This document shows positions 1-6,547 of a DNA stretch of 33,896 bases, in pieces. The notes under the pieces are model-generated. The model was not told the origin of the DNA. It saw nothing but the letters and a program-made list of their open reading frames with translations, and searched no databases. Each line of letters begins with the position of its first letter. The stretch's first letter is position 1. The stretch comes from a virus. Location: the IMG/VR virus record IMGVR_UViG_3300025732_002268, positions 1 through 33,896 of that record, one strand, 5' to 3'. Position numbers and translations under genes: made by a program.

Positions 1-51
1 TAGTCATACAAGAAACACTACGCTTGGTGCCAGACCGCGGAGAACACAGTG

Positions 52-354
52 ATGGGCATGTTCTATGCCATCGTATTGCCAACCATTTTGGATTCAGATA
101 TGACTCAGCTGATAAAAAACATAGCAGATAAAACTCACTTTACTGTGGCCGACAGTCCAATTTGGCGTGCCAAAGTTCAGGAGTTCGCCCGAGCCATAGC
201 TGAAGCCAGTGCTGATCAAATTCAGGATCTGCGTGGTTATAGTGGAGTAGGCACAGATGGCAATCCTTACGATACAGCATCATGGAACGCTGCTCTAGCA
301 GCAGCTCAAAAGTTAATACTAGAGAGATTTGAAATTGAACCCAAGAGTCGTTAA
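52..354 (+). CDS. hypothetical phage protein (100 aa)
   Basis: No family recognised. The product is a small soluble protein with an Ala-rich helical C-terminal half and no membrane segment or signal peptide. The frame is open back to a stop at 1-3. The likely start is the ATG at 52, with GGAG at 39-42 nine bases upstream; a GTG at 49 and an ATG at 58 are alternatives. The next gene overlaps its 3' end by 26 bases, typical of a compact phage operon. It is probably real because the reading frame continues smoothly into a + strand run of translationally coupled genes. Confidence 0.6.
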   Translation: MGMFYAIVLPTILDSDMTQLIKNIADKTHFTVADSPIWRAKVQEFARAIAEASADQIQDLRGYSGVGTDGNPYDTASWNAALAAAQKLILERFEIEPKSR

Positions 355-559
355 ACTGGCACAGGCGGCTGGTGTGCTACGCACAGAATACGCAGCACCA
401 CGCTATGGCATCCACAGTGAGCCTGCTTTAGCTGATATTGCTCGGTTGGTAGAACTTGTGGTAGAAGATTGTGCTCAACAGGTAGATCATATTGCCTGGA
501 GCGGTCGCGGCACACTTGGCACTTTTCTAAGATCAAGGTACGATATCAACAATGAGTAA
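329..559 (+). CDS. small conserved-type phage protein (76 aa), TTG start
   Basis: The start appears to be TTG at 329, inside the end of the previous gene and behind a GAGAG stretch. The protein opens MKLNPRVVKLAQAAGV and has a helical segment LADIARLVELVVEDCAQQVD. That layout (an 'xLAxxAG' N-terminus, a variable middle, then an acidic helix with a Cys) resembles a short protein of unknown function common in T4-like marine and freshwater phages, by my recollection. No catalytic motif is visible. Its stop overlaps the next start in the string ATGAGTAA, so the two genes are probably translationally coupled. Confidence 0.6.
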   Translation: MKLNPRVVKLAQAAGVLRTEYAAPRYGIHSEPALADIARLVELVVEDCAQQVDHIAWSGRGTLGTFLRSRYDINNE

Positions 560-839
560 AGACGAAGACAAAATTAAGAACAGTCGGCGTAGGCAACAGG
601 ACGAAAACGCTGTGCATAGACAAGTGCAGATAGCAAAGTCGCATGGTATGCCTGTAAAGGAGCCGCACAAATTGGTCAAGCATCATGCCATGAACTGTGG
701 CGATCCCAAGTGCATAATGTGTAGCAATCCACGACGCATGTTCAAGGAACCCACCCAACAAGAACGCAGACTATTTCAGGATCTAGATACTCCAAATGAC
801 AAACACAGCAACGGACTACCGCCAAGGGAAGAAGTTTAG
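552..839 (+). CDS. small basic phage protein with a CxxxxCxxC zinc-ribbon-like site (95 aa)
   Basis: The protein is highly charged and contains HHAMNCGDPKCIMCSNPRR near residues 53-71, a Cys/His cluster that could bind one zinc ion. The 'CGDPKCxxCxNPR' string is, by my recollection, a recurrent motif in T4-like phage proteins of unknown function. No enzyme domain is visible. It starts at ATG 552, overlapping the upstream stop, and is itself overlapped for 44 bases by the next gene in another frame. A nucleic-acid-binding role is a guess from its charge and possible metal site. Confidence 0.65.
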   Translation: MSKDEDKIKNSRRRQQDENAVHRQVQIAKSHGMPVKEPHKLVKHHAMNCGDPKCIMCSNPRRMFKEPTQQERRLFQDLDTPNDKHSNGLPPREEV

Positions 840-1053
840 GCCTAGGCAGTTTGGGTGGGGATTCAGGGTCAAGCTGCCAGTCAAAATCTCCCATTATAAC
901 TACAGACCTTATTTTGATTTGACACTCAAAAACTATTTACATTATGTGTTTAGTGTGTTACACTACAAGAGTAGTCACGCACCTGAGCCAATTCAGCGTA
1001 AATGGCGTAGGGCAGCTACTCGTTTTGAACAGCAACACAGAAAGGTCTTATAA
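796..1053 (+). CDS. hypothetical basic protein (85 aa)
   Basis: The product is a short basic, aromatic-rich protein with several Tyr and Phe residues in its centre (for example KISHYNYRPYFDLTLKNYLHYV). It has no signal peptide and no recognisable catalytic motif. The start at ATG 796 lies within the previous gene, and its stop TAA shares a base with the ATG of the phosphoesterase gene (TAATG), so translation is likely coupled. The N-terminal overlap is long for a phage, so a later start cannot be excluded. Function unknown. Confidence 0.55.
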   Translation: MTNTATDYRQGKKFRPRQFGWGFRVKLPVKISHYNYRPYFDLTLKNYLHYVFSVLHYKSSHAPEPIQRKWRRAATRFEQQHRKVL

Positions 1054-1667
1054 TGTCAAAAACATGGATTTGGAGTGACCAGCACTTTGGGCACGAAAAA
1101 ACCTGTACCGTATTCAAGCGGGCAGATGGTACTCCACTCAGGCCTTTTGCTTCGGCAGAAGAAATGAATGAAGTCATGGTTGCTCGCAACAACGAACGGG
1201 TTAGTCCAAACGACCGTGTTTACTACCTTGGTGATGTTGTGATCAATCGCAAGTTCCTTAAAATCCTTGACAGACTCAACGGACGCAAAGTGCTTATCAA
1301 AGGCAACCACGACATCTTCAAAATTGATGATTACGCGGCTTACTTTGATGACATTCGTGCATACCATGTGCTCAATGGCATGATCTTTAGTCATGTGCCT
1401 GTGCATCCAGCAAGTCTTGCTAGGTTTGGCTGTAATATTCATGGACACCTTCATGCTAATCGTGTACTCAGACCCAGTAAGATTGACAGGCTTGGCACCA
1501 GTCCTTGTGTAGAATACAGCGATGAGATTGATCCCAACTATTACAATGTGTCAGTTGAGTGTACAGATTTTGCACCAATCACTCTCGAAGATCTTTATGA
1601 GAGGATTGAAGCACAAGGCGGACATGTTGGCTTTAGAAATGGCAACGGCGTTCAAGGAGTTGACTAA
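1053..1667 (+). CDS. calcineurin-like metallophosphoesterase (204 aa)
   Basis: The metallophosphoesterase signature appears in order: WSDQHFGHE near residues 7-15 (D-x-H), YLGDVV near residue 60 (GD), KGNHDIF near residue 87 (GNHD), FSHVPVHP near residue 112 and HGHLHAN near residue 130 (GHxH). These are the two-metal ligands of the calcineurin-like fold, and the length suits the small phage and bacterial 'YfcE/phage phosphoesterase' group. The substrate cannot be told from sequence: cyclic nucleotides, nucleotide phosphates or nucleic-acid ends are all possible. It is the last gene of the first operon and is followed by the endonuclease hairpin region. Confidence 0.88.
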   Translation: MSKTWIWSDQHFGHEKTCTVFKRADGTPLRPFASAEEMNEVMVARNNERVSPNDRVYYLGDVVINRKFLKILDRLNGRKVLIKGNHDIFKIDDYAAYFDDIRAYHVLNGMIFSHVPVHPASLARFGCNIHGHLHANRVLRPSKIDRLGTSPCVEYSDEIDPNYYNVSVECTDFAPITLEDLYERIEAQGGHVGFRNGNGVQGVD

Positions 1668-1682
1668 GTAGTTAGTAAAGCG

Positions 1683-1721
1683 TTTGGCTCCTTCGGCATA
1701 AATAATGTTAAAGGAGCCAAA
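1683..1721 (+). promoter_or_regulatory. RBS-sequestering hairpin with embedded late promoter
   Basis: A perfect 11-bp inverted repeat (1683-1693 and 1711-1721) surrounds a 17-nt loop. The 3' arm contains AAGGAG, the ribosome-binding site of the endonuclease ATG at 1724, so long transcripts entering from upstream would hide it. The loop holds CATAAATA at 1697-1704, one mismatch from the T4 late promoter. A transcript started from it would begin near 1710 and lack the 5' arm, freeing the RBS. This is the arrangement known for phage T4 I-TevI; its operation here is inferred. Confidence 0.75.
1697..1704 (+). promoter_or_regulatory. T4-type late promoter element CATAAATA
   Basis: Seven of eight bases match the T4 late consensus TATAAATA. 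It lies in the loop of the endonuclease hairpin, about 20 bases before the start codon, so a late transcript would carry the RBS but only the 3' hairpin arm. Confidence 0.55.
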
Positions 1722-1723
1722 TT

Positions 1724-2359
1724 ATGGAGTGCGAATACTGCGGGAGGCCTGCTAAAAATTTAAGAGGACATGTACATCACCAAATTCGCTGTCCTAAAAA
1801 TCCAAATAGAGTTAGTCCTTCATACGGAATGTTAGGAAAAAAGGGAGCGAATCAATATACCTATGGTGCTATAATGTCCGAGGAAACAAAAGCAAAGATA
1901 AGCAAACATCAAGAAATTAACCCACAAATTTGGACAAATGAACAGCGAGAGCTCCACAGTCAAAAAATGAAATTGGCTGTTGAAAATCATCCTGAATCTT
2001 ACACTTCTGCAAATAGAGGAAGGACAAAGCAAATCGAGTATAACGGTATAAAGTTCCAAGGAAATTGGGAGCTAGAATTTTATAAATGGGCTCAATCAAA
2101 CGGGTATAATATAGTTAGAAATACTAAAGGATTTTCGTACCATTGGAATGGTAACAGAACTTACTTTCCTGATTTCTATCTAGTCTGTGAAGATGCTTAT
2201 GTAGAAGTAAAAGGTTATGAAACTGATAGAGATCAATCGAAATGGTCGCAATTTCCAAACAAACTATATATAATTAAAGAAGATGAAATTAACAAGATAA
2301 GAAAGAAAACATTTACAGGCCCCCTTAGCTCATGGATGGTTAGAGCAATCGACTCATGA
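1724..2359 (+). CDS. homing endonuclease, PD-(D/E)xK/VSR-like with zinc finger (211 aa)
   Basis: Residues 3-23 form a zinc-finger-like cluster (C3, C6, H16/H18/H19, C23). A SEETKAKISK segment near residue 50 resembles the NUMOD3 DNA-binding motif of homing endonucleases. The C-terminal half has Glu-containing WELEFYKWA, then YFPDFYL with P149-D150, then YVEVKGY with E161 and K163, matching a PD-(D/E)xK nuclease core. The gene sits just 5' of an intron-bearing tRNA. Its last 13 codons and stop overlap the tRNA 5' exon, and the stop TGA (2357-2359) straddles the exon/intron junction. It probably cuts the intronless tRNA-Ile locus to spread the intron (inference). Confidence 0.8.
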   Translation: MECEYCGRPAKNLRGHVHHQIRCPKNPNRVSPSYGMLGKKGANQYTYGAIMSEETKAKISKHQEINPQIWTNEQRELHSQKMKLAVENHPESYTSANRGRTKQIEYNGIKFQGNWELEFYKWAQSNGYNIVRNTKGFSYHWNGNRTYFPDFYLVCEDAYVEVKGYETDRDQSKWSQFPNKLYIIKEDEINKIRKKTFTGPLSSWMVRAIDS

Positions 2360-2595
2360 AAATGTTGTGCCATATATTAGGAAACTATATATGGGATGGT
2401 GTCAAATTCGGTGAAACCTAAGTGTAAAAATATGGCAACGCCGAGCCAAGCCTAATAGAAATATCAGGAAGGTGTAGAGACTAGACGGCACCCACCTAAG
2501 TCGTAAGATATGGTGAAGGCATAGTCCAGGGAGTAACGAAAGTTACACAAACCAGAATCGAGAGGTGCCAGGTTCGACTCCTGGAGGGGGCACCA
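2319..2595 (+). tRNA. tRNA-Ile(CAU) split by a group I intron
   Basis: The 5' exon is 2319-2357 and the 3' exon 2556-2595. Acceptor strand GCCCCCT (2319-2325) pairs fully with AGGGGGC (2585-2591), followed by discriminator A and an encoded CCA. D stem GCTC/GAGC, T stem CCAGG/CCTGG with loop TTCGACT, and an anticodon loop CTCATAA once the exons are joined. Anticodon CAT is at 2355-2357. The exons closely resemble E. coli tRNA-Ile2 (CAU; lysidine-modified, reads AUA) rather than tRNA-Met. The D loop is long (11 nt) and pair 27-43 is A-G. It could help decode AUA codons in phage mRNAs. Confidence 0.92.
2358..2555 (+). ncRNA. group I intron (IC3-like, Azoarcus tRNA-Ile type), 198 nt
   Basis: The intron follows anticodon U36 and ends in G. 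The internal guide GTG (2367-2369) can pair with anticodon CAT, giving the short P1 known from Azoarcus. P2 (2370-2394) is a hairpin capped by GAAA. P4/P6 elements lie at 2405-2411 and 2441-2447. The P7 strands are in AGAGACTAGACGGC (2476-2489) and CATAGTCC (2520-2527). P9 is GTAAC-GAAA-GTTAC (2533-2546). Core strings such as AACGCCGAGCCAAGC and GGTGAAGGCATAGTCCAGGG match my memory of the Azoarcus pre-tRNA-Ile intron. It has no internal ORF and should self-splice. Confidence 0.92.
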
Positions 2596-2607
2596 ATTTT
2601 ATTTGAT

Positions 2608-2955
2608 ATGATACCATTTGAACTTTCAACATTAGCACATACTTGGTTTATAGACATTGACGGAACCATCTTCAAACATGAAGGACTATGGGAAGATGGC
2701 GAGGATACTTTACTACCAGGCGTACAAGATCTGTGGAACACAATTCCCCAAGATGACTGCATAATTCTTACCACTGCTAGAAACACTTATTATGCAGAAG
2801 AGACAAAACAAGCACTCAAGCGATTCAATCTAAGATACGATAAAATTATCTTTGATTTGCCTGTCGGAGAACGCATTATTGTTAATGACATCAAACCAAC
2901 TGGACTAGACACCGCCTTAGCTTGGAATGTCCGAAGAAATCGGGGTTTCGAATGA
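2608..2955 (+). CDS. HAD-superfamily phosphatase-like protein (115 aa)
   Basis: HAD motif I is FIDIDGTIF (residues 14-22, D-x-D-G-T), motif II is IILTTARN near residue 52, and VNDIKP near residue 92 fits the acidic motif IV. The short length without a cap matches small phage and capsule-biosynthesis HAD proteins that act on sugar phosphates or nucleotides. It begins 12 bases after the tRNA CCA with no clear RBS, and its stop overlaps the following glycosyltransferase start as ATGA. That coupling suggests work on a sugar phosphate or glycosylation intermediate (inference). Confidence 0.8.
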   Translation: MIPFELSTLAHTWFIDIDGTIFKHEGLWEDGEDTLLPGVQDLWNTIPQDDCIILTTARNTYYAEETKQALKRFNLRYDKIIFDLPVGERIIVNDIKPTGLDTALAWNVRRNRGFE

Positions 2956-3596
2956 ATACTTTTTCTGTAGTGATTCCTACCTTATGGCGTTGTAACGAAA
3001 CATTAGAATCTATACGACATCTAGTACATAACCCACATGTATCTGAGATTATTATCATTGATAATGATCGACAACAGACACCTGAGCACGATAAGATTTT
3101 ACTATCAGACCGAGTCAAGCTCGTCACGCCCCATTCTAATCTATATGTAGGTGAAAGTTGGAATTTAGGCACTCGCATGGCTAAAGAAAACTTGATTTGT
3201 CTCCTCAGCGACGACGTTGTGTTACACGATAATGTTCTGGTTAGAGTACAGACTCTTAATTTTAATGAAATTGGAGTGTTAGGACTAAGTGAAGGTGCTG
3301 TGAGCGAACATGCAGACATAGACTATCCTATTAAAATCTTACCAACGGACCATAGAACACATGGTTATGGTGTTTGTATGTTTTATCATCGTAAGCATTA
3401 TGTTAATATTCCTTCTAAATTAAAAATATTCTTTACAGATGATTGGATATTTGCTGCTGTAAGAAAACACAGTGGCAAGGCCAATTACATATTAGACTGT
3501 TCTATACGTGGGCGTATGTCTGTGACTTCACAGAGTTTTAATTATATGTTTCATAGTGATGGAGAAGCTTTCGCTGAATTAATGCGTGATTTTTAG
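2952..3596 (+). CDS. glycosyltransferase family 2-like protein (214 aa)
   Basis: The N-terminus FSVVIPTLWRCNETLESI is the typical opening strand and helix of GT-A family 2 enzymes. IIIIDNDRQQ (near 33-42) fits the nucleotide-sugar-binding Asp. LICLLSDDVVLHDN (near 75-88) carries an acidic pair in the place of the metal-binding DxD. The ATG at 2952 was chosen because it overlaps the previous stop as ATGA; an upstream TTG at 2922 would put 10 odd residues in front. It likely modifies phage DNA bases, virion proteins or host glycans; the acceptor is unknown. Confidence 0.75.
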   Translation: MNTFSVVIPTLWRCNETLESIRHLVHNPHVSEIIIIDNDRQQTPEHDKILLSDRVKLVTPHSNLYVGESWNLGTRMAKENLICLLSDDVVLHDNVLVRVQTLNFNEIGVLGLSEGAVSEHADIDYPIKILPTDHRTHGYGVCMFYHRKHYVNIPSKLKIFFTDDWIFAAVRKHSGKANYILDCSIRGRMSVTSQSFNYMFHSDGEAFAELMRDF

Positions 3597-3632
3597 TTAA
3601 AGCATAAGTACGGGTATAGCCCGGAGCCGTCA

Positions 3633-4076
3633 ATGTTGCATTTAATTCAAGATATAGCTGACTATTTCTTTCCTCGCTTACAGGAAGATCCTGTTCGCCC
3701 GACCATACCTTATGAACGCCGAGTAGGCGTTAATCGAGATATATTTGTTCTTCATGAACAAGATAAAGTCGATGCTATTACCTGTGTAAGTTATCAAAGC
3801 CGAGTGCCCACTACCGAGGCAGAACTGTTTGAAACTGGTAGTGCTACTATTGCGGTTTTTTACACTATATGGAGTTATAGGCCTGGCGCCGGACGTGAAC
3901 TTATTCTAGACAGTGTTAGACGTATACAACAGGATCATCCTGAGATAACAAGATTTTTGACTCTAAGTCCTAAAACTGAAATGGCACGCAGGTTTCATCT
4001 TAAGAATGGTGCTATGATTTTTAAGGAAAATTTGGATACAATAAATTACGAGTATAGACTTGACAGTACCAAATGA
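3633..4076 (+). CDS. GNAT-like acetyltransferase / conserved phage protein (147 aa)
   Basis: The predicted beta/alpha pattern includes TIAVFYTIWSYRPGAGRELI (residues 73-92). The R-P-G-A-G-R-E segment resembles the acetyl-CoA pyrophosphate loop (Q/RxxGxG/A) of the GNAT fold. It is followed by ITRFLTLSPKTEMARRFHLKNGA, where GNAT proteins place their later strand and helix. Phage proteins of this type are common, and the acceptor cannot be predicted. GGAG at 3622-3625 sits seven bases before the start. A weak match overall, so 'GNAT-like' is tentative. Confidence 0.6.
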   Translation: MLHLIQDIADYFFPRLQEDPVRPTIPYERRVGVNRDIFVLHEQDKVDAITCVSYQSRVPTTEAELFETGSATIAVFYTIWSYRPGAGRELILDSVRRIQQDHPEITRFLTLSPKTEMARRFHLKNGAMIFKENLDTINYEYRLDSTK

Positions 4077-4111
4077 AAGTTATATAATTATTTAGGTTCG
4101 CAGGAGATCGA

Positions 4112-4321
4112 ATGAAAAGAGTAATACAACAACGAGATGCATATAGTTTACACTTAGAAATTAGACCAGTGGGCAGTGATCACTATGTAAAGTTTGAAAC
4201 ATTATATGCTGAAGCGAAAATGCCGGACCAGCCTTACACCAAGTTAGAGATGTTTCTAACTGATCGTGAGCTTGATCTGCTACAAACCTATATAAGTAAT
4301 TACATAGAACACGGAGGGTAA
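4112..4321 (+). CDS. hypothetical small phage protein (69 aa)
   Basis: No family recognised. The protein is mixed alpha/beta, hydrophilic, and ends in an amphipathic helix ([21 protein letters not shown]). A clear AGGAG lies eight to nine bases upstream of its ATG. Its stop is one base before the IscA start, and the IscA RBS GGAGGG lies inside its last codons, so it belongs to the iscA-iscU transcription unit. Context alone would hint at a link with Fe-S assembly, but nothing in the sequence supports this. Confidence 0.65.
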   Translation: MKRVIQQRDAYSLHLEIRPVGSDHYVKFETLYAEAKMPDQPYTKLEMFLTDRELDLLQTYISNYIEHGG

Positions 4322-4322
4322 C

Positions 4323-4649
4323 ATGATCACAGTTACAGAAGCTGCTGCAAGACAAATTCAACAAGTACAGACGGAAGAAAATACCACCAGTCCACTTCGA
4401 GTATTTGTACAGGGTGGTGGATGCTCGGGGTTCACTTATGCTTTTACGTTTGAAGATTCAGCACCAGCACTGGATGACTTTGTTATAGAAGCTCCAGACG
4501 GTGTCAGGGTTTTAGTAGATGCCATGAGCATGAATTTGTTATCCGGTGCTGAAATTGACTTCAAACGTGATCGTATGAGTAGCCAATTTGTCATACGCAA
4601 CCCTATGGCCACTGCTACTTGCGGATGCGGTAGTTCGTTCTCAGTATAG
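4323..4649 (+). CDS. A-type Fe-S cluster carrier, IscA/ErpA family (108 aa)
   Basis: The three conserved ligand cysteines are present: C34 in [12 protein letters not shown], and C100 and C102 in CGCGSSF at the C-terminus. Length is normal for the family (about 107 aa). A-type carriers take [4Fe-4S] or [2Fe-2S] clusters from a scaffold and deliver them to apoproteins. It is encoded directly upstream of an IscU scaffold, eight bases away, so the two would be co-expressed. A-type carriers are known in cyanophages and pelagiphages; a neighbouring scaffold gene is much less usual. No cysteine desulfurase is seen, so sulfur must come from host IscS. Confidence 0.93.
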   Translation: MITVTEAAARQIQQVQTEENTTSPLRVFVQGGGCSGFTYAFTFEDSAPALDDFVIEAPDGVRVLVDAMSMNLLSGAEIDFKRDRMSSQFVIRNPMATATCGCGSSFSV

Positions 4650-4657
4650 GCAACAAC

Positions 4658-5113
4658 ATGGCATACTCATCACAAGTACTAGACCATTATGAGAATCCTC
4701 GCAACGTGGGTTCATTTGCTCGTGAAGTAAAACGAGTAGGCACAGGTATGGTGGGAGCCCCGGCTTGCGGTGATGTAATGAAACTACAAATACAGGTCAA
4801 CGAAGATGGCATTATTACAGATGCAAAATTTAAGACGTATGGGTGTGGTTCAGCGATTGCGAGTAGTTCGCTTGTTACGGAATGGGTCAAAGGCAAAACG
4901 CTTGACCAGGCAGCAACAATTAGAAATACAGCGATTGCACAAGAGCTTGCGTTACCGCCAGTCAAAATTCACTGTTCTATCTTGGCTGAAGATGCGATAA
5001 AAGCTGCCATTGCCGATTTCAAGAGCAAATATCAGGACAATAATAATGAAATCAATAACAGAGAAAATCAACGAGGAATTGAAAAAGATACAGGACATAC
5101 CGCCACTACCTGA
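4658..5113 (+). CDS. iscU: IscU-type Fe-S cluster assembly scaffold (151 aa)
   Basis: The protein looks almost like a cellular IscU through residue 125. It has C37 and D39 in GAPACGDVM, C63 in YGCGSA and C106 in LPPVKIHCSILAEDAIKAAI, which are the cluster ligands. The LPPVK motif (99-103) is the binding site for the HscA/Hsp70 chaperone and is intact. The last ~25 residues (Asn/Glu-rich) are not found in cellular IscU (about 128 aa). They overlap the next gene for 68 bases, so they probably arose as read-through of the overlap. It should work with host IscS and HscBA; the phage's own DnaK could also contribute (speculative). Confidence 0.93.
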   Translation: MAYSSQVLDHYENPRNVGSFAREVKRVGTGMVGAPACGDVMKLQIQVNEDGIITDAKFKTYGCGSAIASSSLVTEWVKGKTLDQAATIRNTAIAQELALPPVKIHCSILAEDAIKAAIADFKSKYQDNNNEINNRENQRGIEKDTGHTATT

Positions 5114-5609
5114 AATTAGAGATTCTGATCATATACTACTGTCAGATGATAAGGATTTTGTTGGCATTTGGGACAACATGTCTGACGCCAGTTACAAGTT
5201 AGATGATTATATCATACAACCGCTAGACTTGTCTAATATAGCCCCACTACTCAATACCATTAGTATTAGTGGCACCGGTGCAGGTGCCACATTAGGCATA
5301 GGCGGTGCCAGTGCTTATCAAAGTGGTATATATACTACCGGAGCGAATCCTAGCTATTCATGGAATACATTTAATCAGTCCAATAAAGTACATATCACTG
5401 GTGCAGGCATCGAAATGGATGAGGATGCTGACATCACCATTGGTGGTCGCAGCATGAAAAAAATGTTAGAAGGCATTGAACAAAGATTAAGTATCTTGGT
5501 GCCGGATCCTAAAAAACTCCAGCATTACGAAGCACTACAACAGGCATACGAACACTATAAGACGCTAGAAGCATTGTGTAACCAAGAACCAGACACGGAA
5601 GAAAAATGA
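5046..5609 (+). CDS. conserved phage protein with C-terminal helical module (187 aa)
   Basis: The start ATG at 5046 is preceded by AGGA eight bases upstream, within the iscU 3' end; an upstream in-frame ATG at 5010 is less likely. The middle is rich in Gly, Ala, Ser and Thr. The C-terminal third contains DEDADITIGGRSMKKMLEGI, then a long helix ending HYKTLEALC. I recall this 'DADIxIGxRSLKxxMxxIExRL' module as recurrent in T4-like phage proteins near tail genes; its function is not established. It is likely a virion-associated or assembly protein. Its stop overlaps the next start (ATGA). Confidence 0.65.
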   Translation: MKSITEKINEELKKIQDIPPLPEIRDSDHILLSDDKDFVGIWDNMSDASYKLDDYIIQPLDLSNIAPLLNTISISGTGAGATLGIGGASAYQSGIYTTGANPSYSWNTFNQSNKVHITGAGIEMDEDADITIGGRSMKKMLEGIEQRLSILVPDPKKLQHYEALQQAYEHYKTLEALCNQEPDTEEK

Positions 5610-6547
5610 GAACATTAAGATATGTATGTGCTCAACCTGCCATATTGTATTATGCTTGGCAAGTTGAAGTTATGTTAAACAATTTTAGAGACATGGGCGT
5701 CAACCTTAATCAAGTTGACATTGTATGCAAAATAGATGGTCCGGATGTGCCCGGGGAATGGCAAAAGTTAGCTAATGGTTATGCTGCTAGATTCTTTTTC
5801 TATCGGGATACTCGAGCTACTCATCACTATATTTCTAGTATCAGACCAAATATATTGAAACAACATTGGGCTGCAAGACCTGAGATATGGCAAGAAGCTA
5901 TATTTTACCATGATTGTGACATATTGTTTACTCGACCACCATCTGAGTGGATTACAGCAGAAATGCTAGCAGATGATCGCTGGTACGGCTCTGATACAAG
6001 GTGGTATATTGCACACAGTTATATCAAGAGCAAAGGCGAAGATGTGCTTAATGCCATGTGCGACATTATGGAAATGAGCCCTGCCACTATTGAAGAAAAT
6101 GAGTTAAATTGTATTGGTGCTCAATACTTGATGAAAAACATTACCACAGATTATTGGGAACGTGTCGAGCGTGATTGTGAAAGGCTATTTAAGGACATTA
6201 CCGAGCTTAATGCTAAGAAAAAAGCAGCAGACCCAACACATCATGAACTACAAATATGGTGTTCAGACATGTGGGCAGTATTGTGGGGAGCATGGCGTCG
6301 CGGCATAGAGACTGTGTGCCATAAAAACTTCAACTTTAGTTGGGCCACGTCAGGTATACAAGAATATACAGAGTGCAATATTTTCCACAATGCAGGAATA
6401 ACAGGTACAGAAAATAGACAGTTTTACAAGGCCAATTACATGAATTCATTACCATATGGATTGAATTTAGACATAGTAGAAAACACTGCCACAAGGCAGT
6501 ACTATGATCAAGTTCAACGTACTGGTCTAATTAGCGTGTTACGATAA
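5606..6547 (+). CDS. glycosyltransferase-like protein (313 aa)
   Basis: No exact family is assigned, but the layout fits a GT-A glycosyltransferase. There is an N-terminal alpha/beta region, then AIFYHDCDILFTRPPSEW (near residues 98-115) with a D-x-D. Later come GAQYLMKNITTDYW and the Trp/His-rich IWCSDMWAVLWGAWRRGI. Phage proteins with 'HxDxDxxF' at this place are usually annotated as glycosyltransferases. It sits between coupled partners (ATGA at the start, and its TAA shares a base with the next ATG), in a run of three glycosyltransferase-type genes, so they likely build or attach one glycan. Confidence 0.65.
   Translation: MRTLRYVCAQPAILYYAWQVEVMLNNFRDMGVNLNQVDIVCKIDGPDVPGEWQKLANGYAARFFFYRDTRATHHYISSIRPNILKQHWAARPEIWQEAIFYHDCDILFTRPPSEWITAEMLADDRWYGSDTRWYIAHSYIKSKGEDVLNAMCDIMEMSPATIEENELNCIGAQYLMKNITTDYWERVERDCERLFKDITELNAKKKAADPTHHELQIWCSDMWAVLWGAWRRGIETVCHKNFNFSWATSGIQEYTECNIFHNAGITGTENRQFYKANYMNSLPYGLNLDIVENTATRQYYDQVQRTGLISVLR

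Noticed and set aside
2-52. C-terminal end of an upstream gene in frame 2, overlapping the first gene as TGATG
   Set aside because: Only 16 codons are visible and another frame is also open to about 129, so the true upstream gene cannot be decided.
2319-2595. tRNA-Met or initiator tRNA because of anticodon CAU
   Set aside because: The acceptor stem, D stem and anticodon arm follow E. coli tRNA-Ile2, and the intron matches the type known in tRNA-Ile(CAU).
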